DNA of 5,310 nt from Alcaligenaceae bacterium. GTDB lineage: Bacteria > Pseudomonadota > Gammaproteobacteria > Burkholderiales > Burkholderiaceae_B. The notes beneath the pieces are model-generated. The model made no database searches and was not told where the DNA came from. It worked only from the letters and a program-made list of their open reading frames with translations. Positions 1 through 4,844 of the stretch are shown in pieces. Both the position numbers and the translations under genes were made by a program. Position 1 is the first letter of the stretch. Each line of letters opens with the position of its first letter. The stretch lies in the NCBI GenBank assembly GCA_012512545.1, contig JAAZDZ010000087.1:1-5310 (forward strand). Direction: 5' to 3'.

Positions 1-3
1 AGG

Positions 4-1164
4 CTATATAGATGGGCGCACTTCCTTGCCCAGGTTCAGCATCAGCCGGTTGGCCCACGCGAAAATGGCGGCCGAGCCAATGATGTCGCGTATTTGCTCG
101 GGAGTGACACCACTGCTCAGCAGAGGCTGAATCTGCTCATTGCCGAATGTGGCGGGCGTTTGTGTGAGGGCAATGGACATCTGCACGATGGCGCGCTCAC
201 GCGCTGACGTCCCGGCGGTAAGAGGGGCCTCGAAAAGCTGAACGATTACATCGTTGCGTTTGGTCAGTTGCTCAAACCGCTGGGCATGAACCGATGCGCA
301 GTACACACAGCCGTTGACGCGCGAAACCGCGGTCGAAGCCAGTTCGCGTTCGGCGCGGGACGCGCCTCCCGGCGCATACATGAGGGCATTGAAAACCAGG
401 CTGCGCTGTTCCAGCAGTTCGGGCGCCTGAATCAGCAGCATGTAATAGTCTGATTCCCTGGCTTTAGGGTGGCTTGTATCCAGAATACGCTTTTGATCTT
501 CCGTCAGGGCGCTTGCTTCCTGAGTCGGCAACCAGCTTTCCCAGTCCAGCGTTGCGTTGGTGAACCCTTCAATCTCGAAAATCTGTCCCGGAGGAGGCAG
601 GTGCGCAGGGTGGATAAAGTCCCCGGTGTCCTTGCTTTCAGCGCCAGGCCCGGTTGTGATATCTGCCGCTTCCTGCAGCGCTTTCAGGCCAATGATGCTG
701 CGAGTCTGATAGCTTACATAACCGATCACCTGCGCCAGGGTGATAATTTCGGGGACTGACCAGCCCGCCGCTACCAGGCCCAGCAGCGCTTCGCGGTTGG
801 CAGTGGAAGGGTGAATGGCGAGCGAGCGGGTGTAATCGGCCAGGGCATTCAATGCCGCTGACGAAGATTGCCGTCCTGCCAGCACATCAACATGATCGGA
901 CGAGGGCTGTAACGCGGTCAGCTGCTCGCGGTAGAGCGTTGCCAGGGCTTCAGGGCCCGTGGCGTCTGCCAGCAGAGCTGCCACCAGAAAACGGTCCTGG
1001 CGCTGTATGGCGCTCAGGCCCGGCGCGTGAAAGGCCAGTTCATGAAACGCCTGTGTGGCCTGGACGACCTTGTTGCGCGCATGGCGCAGCGTATGAAGCG
1101 CGTCACCCGGGCCAATGCCGAGTATCTGATCAATGACGTCCGCCGGAATTTGGGTGGTTTGCAT
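4..1164 (-). CDS. Two-domain CMD / alkylhydroperoxidase (AhpD-like) protein
   Basis: A 386-residue protein of the carboxymuconolactone decarboxylase/AhpD superfamily, probably a cytosolic thiol-dependent peroxidase or redox partner. Two modules are visible. Residues about 10-170 form an all-helical CMD-like domain without any CxxC. Residues about 185-380 form a second AhpD-like domain carrying C286-V-Y-C289-x3-H293, with Glu274 twelve residues before the first Cys. This is the same spacing as the Glu118/Cys130/Cys133/His137 catalytic set of mycobacterial AhpD, so the C-terminal domain should be redox-active; the residue matching AhpD His132 is Tyr. From family knowledge, the halves resemble the Avi_7170-type (N) and Avi_7169-type (C) proteins, here fused. 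A longer reading from GTG at 1173 is possible, but that GTG lies inside the likely ribosome binding site, so ATG at 1164 is preferred. The gene is 27 bp downstream of the monooxygenase gene, in one operon. The substrate is unknown. Confidence is high for the family and low for the exact reaction. Confidence 0.88.
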   Translation of the reverse strand: MQTTQIPADVIDQILGIGPGDALHTLRHARNKVVQATQAFHELAFHAPGLSAIQRQDRFLVAALLADATGPEALATLYREQLTALQPSSDHVDVLAGRQSSSAALNALADYTRSLAIHPSTANREALLGLVAAGWSVPEIITLAQVIGYVSYQTRSIIGLKALQEAADITTGPGAESKDTGDFIHPAHLPPPGQIFEIEGFTNATLDWESWLPTQEASALTEDQKRILDTSHPKARESDYYMLLIQAPELLEQRSLVFNALMYAPGGASRAERELASTAVSRVNGCVYCASVHAQRFEQLTKRNDVIVQLFEAPLTAGTSARERAIVQMSIALTQTPATFGNEQIQPLLSSGVTPEQIRDIIGSAAIFAWANRLMLNLGKEVRPSI

Positions 1165-1172
1165 TTTGGGCA

Positions 1173-1178
1173 CTCTTT
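1173..1178 (-). promoter_or_regulatory. Ribosome binding site that decides the CMD/AhpD start
   Basis: On the minus strand AAAGAG lies 8 nt before the ATG at 1164, a normal Shine-Dalgarno distance. The alternative GTG start at 1173-1171 shares its first G with this motif, so it could not be served by it. This supports the shorter protein, which lacks the first three residues (MPK) of the longer reading. The match to AGGAGG is only partial. Confidence 0.5.
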
Positions 1179-1191
1179 ATGAGATTTCTGA

Positions 1192-2649
1192 CTATTCGCG
1201 AGGCAGGGGGACTTCCACCCACTCGTCGCCGTCGAGTTCCGGCTCGGAATAGGCTTGCAATTGCGCGAAGTGTTCCTCGATGTCCTCTTGCAGGAATGAC
1301 GCACACAAGGCGCGCGCCAGGCGTTGCGCTCCATCGCTGATCTGGGGGATGTCGCCGGCCACTGTGCCATGGCTCAGGGTTGACGGGTAGCAGAAGCAGT
1401 GGATTCGCTCCAGCCCAGGGCATGAATGACCCGGCCTTGGCTGGAACTCGAATGCTTCGCCAAGATCGGGCGAGTCAAACAATTCAATATCTTCTTCGCC
1501 GGCTGACGGCTGGTAGCGGTCGCCCCAACGGCGTACTGAGGGCGCAAATGCGGAGAACTCGGGCCGTTGCTCCAGGTTGATGCGAAAACCCGTGCTGAAG
1601 ATGACAATGTCCGTATCCAGTGGCCCCTGGTTGGTGACCAGACGTACCGAACCATCGGGATTCACACTCACGGACTCGACCCATACATGAGTATGGAAAT
1701 AGGCGTTCGGGAATCTGGAAACGCGCAGCGTGCTGCCTTTTGGGGGCGGCACCTGGGCGGTATTGATGTAGTGACGGATACGCCACTTCCATTCGTCAGG
1801 AAGTTTCCAGAAACCGTGAGCCATGCCGGGGCTGCCCGCCCCCTTGGATTTATTGATGCGAGGGATTTGTGCGCGCCGCGCCAACAGATGTACCGCCTGC
1901 GCGCCGTTTTCCAAGGCGGTTGCAGCGCAGTCCATGGCCGAAGCGCCTGCGCCGATCACAACAATGCGCTTGTCCTTGAAATCGCCGTCATTCCATAGGT
2001 CAGATGAGTGGAAACGACGCTCTGCGGGAACTTCCTGCGCCCAGTCGGGCATCCAGCCGCCGCCCAGCCCGTCACGACCGGTAGCGAGAATCACGCGGCG
2101 CGCCAGGATTTCGCTGACCTCGCCGCTATCGAGGTTTTTCAGCGTCAGGCGGGCATAACCGTCGGCCGTCGGCTCAATGCGTTCCGCCCGCATCCGGTTG
2201 CGCACCGTTACGCCAGAAACGCGTTTCAGCCAATGCAGGTATTCGGCCCACTGCGGGCGCGGAATCTTGTCAAGCTCAGCCCATGCCTGCTCACCGAACT
2301 GCGCGGTGAACCAGGCCCGGAACGTAAGGCTCGGAATACCCAAAGCGGGGCCGGTGAGCTCTTTCGGGGAGCGCAGGGTTTCCATCCTGGCGGTTGTCAG
2401 CCATGGGCCTTCCAGCTGGTCGGGTGCCTGATCGTAAACCACTGCAGGTATGCCGCTGTGCTGCAAGGCGGTCGCGGCACAGATTCCCGCCATGCCCCCT
2501 CCGATTATGGCAACGGGCAAAAGCGGCTGATCACCGACCTTTTTCTCCGCGACCCAGGCGCTGGCGGGCAGGTTCAGGTACGAAAGTTCCGCACGCAGCC
2601 TCTCTTCGAGGCGCAGCAGGTCTGGGGATGAGGATGGACTGGGTTGCAT
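1192..2649 (-). CDS. FAD-dependent monooxygenase-like flavoprotein (FMO/BVMO-like, two Rossmann folds)
   Basis: A 485-residue soluble flavoprotein predicted to oxidise a small organic molecule with NAD(P)H and O2. The FAD-binding Rossmann motif is at residues 46-60 (AIIGGG-MAG, glycines 50, 51, 52 and 55). The typical ATG segment is at 189-191. A second nucleotide-binding motif, VVIGAGASAMD at 230-240 (GxGxxA, the NADPH type), follows, and a conserved STGF is at 352-355. Between them, RFHSSDLW (212-219) sits where FMO and Baeyer-Villiger enzymes have the FxGxxxHxxx signature, but the FxG part is not recognisable, so this is a divergent subgroup. The tail (about 416-447: HCFCY, then TLSHGTVAGDIPQISDGAQRLA) looks like a subgroup hallmark. 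About 40 residues precede the first Rossmann motif. It is the first gene of an operon with the AhpD-like gene, which suggests a joint oxidation and redox-protection role. No Shine-Dalgarno is visible before the ATG; no better in-frame start was found. The substrate is unknown. N-hydroxylase or thioredoxin-reductase-like function is less likely. Confidence 0.85.
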   Translation of the reverse strand: MQPSPSSSPDLLRLEERLRAELSYLNLPASAWVAEKKVGDQPLLPVAIIGGGMAGICAATALQHSGIPAVVYDQAPDQLEGPWLTTARMETLRSPKELTGPALGIPSLTFRAWFTAQFGEQAWAELDKIPRPQWAEYLHWLKRVSGVTVRNRMRAERIEPTADGYARLTLKNLDSGEVSEILARRVILATGRDGLGGGWMPDWAQEVPAERRFHSSDLWNDGDFKDKRIVVIGAGASAMDCAATALENGAQAVHLLARRAQIPRINKSKGAGSPGMAHGFWKLPDEWKWRIRHYINTAQVPPPKGSTLRVSRFPNAYFHTHVWVESVSVNPDGSVRLVTNQGPLDTDIVIFSTGFRINLEQRPEFSAFAPSVRRWGDRYQPSAGEEDIELFDSPDLGEAFEFQPRPGHSCPGLERIHCFCYPSTLSHGTVAGDIPQISDGAQRLARALCASFLQEDIEEHFAQLQAYSEPELDGDEWVEVPLPRE

Positions 2650-2659
2650 GACGATGAAA

Positions 2660-2676
2660 GCGACGATAAACGTCGC
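2660..2676 (-). promoter_or_regulatory. Perfect 6-bp inverted repeat in the monooxygenase leader
   Basis: GCGACG and CGTCGC flank a 5-nt centre (ATAAA on the plus strand). In the mRNA this would form a GC-rich hairpin ending 10 nt before the start codon, where a Shine-Dalgarno should be and where none is seen. It could be an operator half-site pair or a leader hairpin affecting translation. A near copy of its left part, GCGTCGATAA, is at 2706-2715 against GCGACGATAA at 2660-2669. Confidence 0.35.
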
Positions 2677-2698
2677 ATTATCTGTTAATTCCCCAAAA

Positions 2699-2704
2699 AT
2701 TATA
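2699..2704 (-). promoter_or_regulatory. Candidate -10 box for the monooxygenase/AhpD operon
   Basis: The minus strand reads TATAAT here, a perfect sigma-70 -10 hexamer about 50 bp before the monooxygenase ATG, which would give a leader of about 42 nt. No good -35 is seen: 17 bp upstream reads TATGCA. The promoter may therefore need an activator, perhaps one binding the palindromes at 2719-2738. The region is AT-rich, so a chance match is possible. Confidence 0.45.
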
Positions 2705-2739
2705 AGCGTCGATAATTTATATGCATATTACTTATAAGC
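2700..2739. promoter_or_regulatory. AT-rich operator-like cluster: palindromes and TTATAAGC direct repeats
   Basis: TTATAAGC occurs at 2700-2707 and again at 2732-2739, 32 bp apart or about three helical turns. The right copy is part of the 8-bp palindrome CTTATAAG (2731-2738). The left copy overlaps the candidate -10 box. Between them lies the 10-bp palindrome ATATGCATAT (2719-2728), where the -35 would be. The arrangement fits a binding region for a dimeric regulator controlling the minus-strand operon. No regulator gene is adjacent in the window. Short AT-rich palindromes arise easily by chance. Confidence 0.3.
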
Positions 2740-2742
2740 TTA

Positions 2743-2970
2743 GGCGCCCTGGTTGGCAAGGTGGGTTCGGTCTTCACCTCTACAGCCACTCAGCACGGCG
2801 GCCAGGAGTCCACCATTCTTACTTTTCACCCGGTGCTGCTGCATCTGGGCTTTATCGTGGTCGGCCTGCCTTACGCCTTCCAGGGGCAGATGGGCGTGAC
2901 GGAAGTCATGGGCAATTCACCCTATGGCGCCTCGACCATCGCCGATGGCGACGGTTCGAGCCAGCCCAGC
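2743..2970 (+). pseudogene. wrbA: Truncated wrbA remnant (NAD(P)H:quinone oxidoreductase, middle/C-terminal part)
   Basis: Reading from 2743 in the frame of 2761 gives about 76 residues that clearly match WrbA, the flavodoxin-like FMN quinone reductase. The start [20 protein letters not shown] corresponds to the GALYGK-x-SVFSSTGTGGGQE segment. The end, [18 protein letters not shown], corresponds to TPYGATTIAGGDGSRQPS. The piece equals roughly residues 100-175 of a protein of about 200. The whole N-terminal half, with the phosphate-binding loop for FMN, is absent: sequence before 2743 is AT-rich promoter DNA. After QPS the expected ELxxARFQGxxVA tail is missing, although a different frame reads ARFRPGR near 2970-2990, hinting at a deletion plus frameshift. 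The frame stays open to a stop at 3151-3153 without further similarity. No ribosome binding site precedes the GTG at 2761. It is very probably non-functional. Confidence 0.82.
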
Positions 2971-3283
2971 CAGGTTTCGGCCGGGCAGGTCTCAGTCAGA
3001 TATTGCTTTTGTCAGCACTTCAAACACTCAGGCGTCGGCAGACTGGGCGACATTGAAACGCAGGAAGTCGTGGCGCTCAACGACCTGGTTTGCATGTGGT
3101 CATGCTGGTCTGTGCATGCTCTACTCAAGGCTGTGATAAGGAGTTGGTACTGATTACCTGCTGCCAGATTGTGATTTGTCGCTATGATTAGTACTTTGCT
3201 TTGGCGCGCAAGCGCGCCGTTGTCTGTGCAGCGTCTGTCAGAGGCCACTGCTGCGGTATAAACACTGTCGTACCTCACACAAA
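2971..3283. other. Intergenic / decayed DNA between the wrbA remnant and the exporter gene
   Basis: About 310 bp without a gene I can support. Its left part (about 2992-3099) reads on the minus strand as 23 codons, one TGA, then 11 codons to a second TGA. The reading includes [19 protein letters not shown] and [11 protein letters not shown], which look protein-like, so this may be the decayed 3' end of another gene; I cannot name it. The right part (about 3154-3283) is the upstream region of the LysE-type gene and contains a GC-rich palindrome at 3203-3218. No tRNA, insertion sequence or long repeat is visible. An 88-codon minus-strand open frame (3012-3278) has no recognisable features. Confidence 0.5.
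3203..3218. repeat. GC-rich 7-bp inverted repeat upstream of the LysE-type gene
   Basis: GGCGCGC and GCGCGCC are separated by AA, a perfect palindrome about 65 bp before the exporter start. As RNA it would form a 6-bp GC-only stem with a CAAG tetraloop, plus an outer U-G pair. No T-run follows on either strand, so it is a poor intrinsic terminator. It could be a leader hairpin or an operator. The function is unknown. Confidence 0.4.
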
Positions 3284-3925
3284 ATGATGTCTGTCGAAAC
3301 CTTGCTGTTGTTCATTCCTGCGTGCTTCGCGCTGAATCTGGCTCCGGGGCCAAACAACCTGTTATCCGTGTCCAACGCTACTCGTTATGGATTCTGGACA
3401 GCTTCAGGCGCAGGCGTCGGGCGACAGCTCGCGTTTGCTGGCATGATCGCGATTGCTGCGGCGGGGCTTGCCACTGTTCTGCAAACCTCGATACTGCTTT
3501 TCTACGTAATCAAGGTTATAGGGGCCGTTTATCTTTTTTACCTGGCCTTTCAACTATGGCGAGCATCCCCAACAGCGGACGAAGGGCACGGGGCCATAGC
3601 GGCAAAACAGAACATCCACGCGCTTGCCCGCCAGGAATTTTTTGTCGCTGTGGGTAATCCCAAAGCGATACTGATTTTCACGGCTTTTCTTCCGCAGTTT
3701 GTCGATTTATCCAAACCAGCGGGGCCACAGTTCGCCATCCTGGGGCTGTTGTTCCTGGGTTTGGAGTGTTTTGCCATCGCAGCCTATGCCTACATCGGAA
3801 GCCATCTCCGAAGCTGGTTCGCGGAGCCTGAGCGCCAGCGCGTTTTCAACCGCATCTGCGCTTCCTTGCTTGGTGTTGCAGGCATAGGTCTGCTTGCCGC
3901 CAGGAAATCCACCGCGGGCTCCTGA
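3284..3925 (+). CDS. LysE/RhtB-family amino-acid exporter
   Basis: A 213-residue inner-membrane protein of the LysE/RhtB translocator family, which exports amino acids or their derivatives using the proton-motive force. The family signature NLAPGPNNLL is at residues 18-27. Six hydrophobic segments are visible at about 5-25, 40-63, 67-92, 117-139, 147-172 and 189-207. Family-typical NPK (125-127) and FLPQF (135-139) are present, and the full length matches the usual size of about 205-215. Two adjacent ATGs (3284 and 3287) could start translation; no Shine-Dalgarno is seen before either. It stands alone: upstream is decayed DNA and downstream it converges with the exoD-like gene. No LysR-type regulator (LysG/ArgP-like) is next to it, so regulation and substrate cannot be read from context. 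Substrate could be lysine, threonine, homoserine or another amino acid. Confidence 0.9.
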   Translation: MMSVETLLLFIPACFALNLAPGPNNLLSVSNATRYGFWTASGAGVGRQLAFAGMIAIAAAGLATVLQTSILLFYVIKVIGAVYLFYLAFQLWRASPTADEGHGAIAAKQNIHALARQEFFVAVGNPKAILIFTAFLPQFVDLSKPAGPQFAILGLLFLGLECFAIAAYAYIGSHLRSWFAEPERQRVFNRICASLLGVAGIGLLAARKSTAGS

Positions 3926-3954
3926 CAGGCCCCCCCTCCCCAGCGTGTACCCGA

Positions 3955-3978
3955 ACGGCCTCCATCGCGGAGGCCCGT
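3955..3978. terminator. Candidate bidirectional terminator hairpin between convergent genes
   Basis: GGCCTCC (3957-3963) and GGAGGCC (3969-3975) form a perfect 7-bp stem with a 5-nt loop ATCGC. ACG/CGT on the outside can extend it if one C bulges. It lies 31 bp after the exporter stop and about 80 bp past the exoD-like stop, the right place to end both transcripts. Neither strand has a following T-run, so it is not a classic intrinsic terminator. It may act with Rho or protect mRNA 3' ends. A weaker hairpin (TGTGC-N6-GCACA) is at 4009-4024. Confidence 0.45.
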
Positions 3979-4054
3979 GACAGCACTCAGGCGCCGAATA
4001 AACCATCATGTGCGGCTTTGCACAAGCGCTGCTTCTGGCGGCTGACTTACAGGG

Positions 4055-4672
4055 TTACCCCAGCAGCGCGCCGCCGGCCCAAAATGCGGCATATAAAAGC
4101 GCGCTGAAATAGACCACCGTCAGTACCGTGCCGAGATAGCCCAGCAGAACAAACACGCCATCGCGTTGAATCATGCCTATGGTCAGCAGCAAGATGCCGA
4201 CTGCCGGCGCCGTGTTGGAAAACGGAATCAGCCCGAAAGGCGCCATCAGCAGGATGCCGCCAAACACCAGGACGCAGCCGTTGATGGCCGTCATGCGCCC
4301 GGCGGTCATGCTGAGCGCGCGCGGCCGCACCCAGGCGTCAAGGCGCGAGACGATACTTACACCCTTGCGCAAGGCAGGCAATAATTTCTTGGCATCGAGT
4401 TCGCGATCCAGAATTTTTGCAGGCAGCCACGGCATGCGGTTCAGGGTAATGGCCACCGACAGCAGAACGATAGCTGCGCCGAAAACCGTGGACACCCCGG
4501 GTATCGAGACGGGGATCAGAAAAGGCAGCGTGGCCAGCGCACACAGCAGCAGCAACCCCTGTTCGCCAATGGCGGACATCAATTGGCGCAAAGTGACCGT
4601 CTCGCCCTGTATGCCGTCAATGGTACGGGCCAGAGTGACGCTGAGTGAGTCAGTAGTGTCGTTGAAATGCAT
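4055..4672 (-). CDS. ExoD-family (exopolysaccharide synthesis) membrane protein
   Basis: A 205-residue integral inner-membrane protein of the ExoD family, named after a Rhizobium gene needed for normal exopolysaccharide and alkali tolerance; the biochemical activity is not established. The first 30 residues are soluble. Family-typical blocks follow: TLRQLMSAIGEQGLLLLCAL (27-46) with PFLIPVSIPGVSTVFG (50-65), the GLIPFSNTAPA block (147-157), and MIQRDGVFVLLGY (167-179). Hydrophobic segments lie at about 38-56, 60-77, 128-150, 155-172 and 175-203. The ATG at 4672 is chosen because the family begins near this point. The open frame continues upstream to 4960, but that extension crosses the promoter region and runs antisense to the DUF937 gene, so it is not coding. 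The gene is divergent from the DUF937 gene and convergent with the exporter. A weak AAGG ribosome binding site lies 8 nt before the start, inside a small hairpin. There are no polysaccharide genes nearby. Confidence 0.88.
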   Translation of the reverse strand: MHFNDTTDSLSVTLARTIDGIQGETVTLRQLMSAIGEQGLLLLCALATLPFLIPVSIPGVSTVFGAAIVLLSVAITLNRMPWLPAKILDRELDAKKLLPALRKGVSIVSRLDAWVRPRALSMTAGRMTAINGCVLVFGGILLMAPFGLIPFSNTAPAVGILLLTIGMIQRDGVFVLLGYLGTVLTVVYFSALLYAAFWAGGALLG

Positions 4673-4676
4673 TGAG

Positions 4677-4689
4677 AGGGCCTTGCCCT
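4677..4689 (-). promoter_or_regulatory. Small hairpin covering the exoD-like ribosome binding site
   Basis: The minus-strand mRNA reads AGGGC, AAG, GCCCT, a perfect 5-bp stem with a 3-nt loop ending 4 nt before the ATG. The only Shine-Dalgarno-like bases, AAGG (8 nt before the ATG), lie in the loop and the first stem position. Translation could be damped by the fold. Stems this short can occur by chance. Confidence 0.3.
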
Positions 4690-4714
4690 GATAGCCGGGC
4701 CAATTGTTTGAACG

Positions 4715-4735
4715 AGTAAGACCTCGCTTACTATA
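4715..4735 (-). promoter_or_regulatory. Candidate exoD-like promoter -10 with overlapping inverted repeat
   Basis: On the minus strand TATAGT (4730-4735) is a five-of-six match to the -10 consensus, about 58 bp before the exoD-like ATG. It overlaps a perfect 6-bp inverted repeat, AGTAAG (4715-4720) and CTTACT (4727-4732) around a 6-nt centre, which could be a repressor site. No convincing -35 is visible. Confidence 0.3.
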
Positions 4736-4790
4736 CAGAGAGCATATCTTAGCGTGACAGTTGTTTGCACTGTAAAAGCCCGGCATTTCG

Positions 4791-4796
4791 TATGAT
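4791..4796 (+). promoter_or_regulatory. Candidate -10 box for the DUF937 gene
   Basis: TATGAT, five of six to the -10 consensus, lies about 49 bp before the DUF937 start. No good -35 is found at 16-18 bp; a TTG-rich stretch, TTGTTTGCAC, is a little too far upstream (4761-4770). That 10-mer has a near copy, TTGTTTGAAC, at 4704-4713. The call is weak. Confidence 0.22.
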
Positions 4797-4831
4797 GCAG
4801 CCTGGATTATTCCCCTGTACCGCCACTGATT

Positions 4832-4836
4832 AAGGA
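4832..4836 (+). promoter_or_regulatory. Ribosome binding site of the DUF937 gene
   Basis: AAGGA lies 8 nt before the ATG at 4845, the best Shine-Dalgarno match in the window. It fixes the start of the DUF937 gene and so argues against reading this region as the upstream part of the minus-strand exoD-like frame. Confidence 0.65.
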
Positions 4837-4844
4837 CGCCGGCC

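Noticed and set aside
1171..1173. GTG start for the CMD/AhpD-like gene
   Set aside because: It overlaps the only Shine-Dalgarno-like motif; ATG at 1164 has that motif at a proper 8-nt distance.
2008..2631. Plus-strand 207-codon open frame opposite the monooxygenase
   Set aside because: It lies entirely antisense to a gene with clear FAD and NADPH motifs. Its translation has no recognisable domain, so it is a shadow frame of GC-rich coding DNA.
2700..2742. Transposon end or attachment site at the wrbA junction
   Set aside because: The palindromes are short and AT-rich. No terminal inverted repeat, target duplication, transposase or integrase was found on either side.
2721..3056. Plus-strand 111-codon frame starting at ATG 2721
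   Set aside because: It is an alternative frame over the wrbA remnant; the WrbA match is in the frame of 2761.
3012..3278. Minus-strand 88-codon open frame upstream of the exporter
   Set aside because: It has no recognisable motif, no clear ribosome binding site and an atypical composition, and it spans the GC palindrome and decayed DNA.
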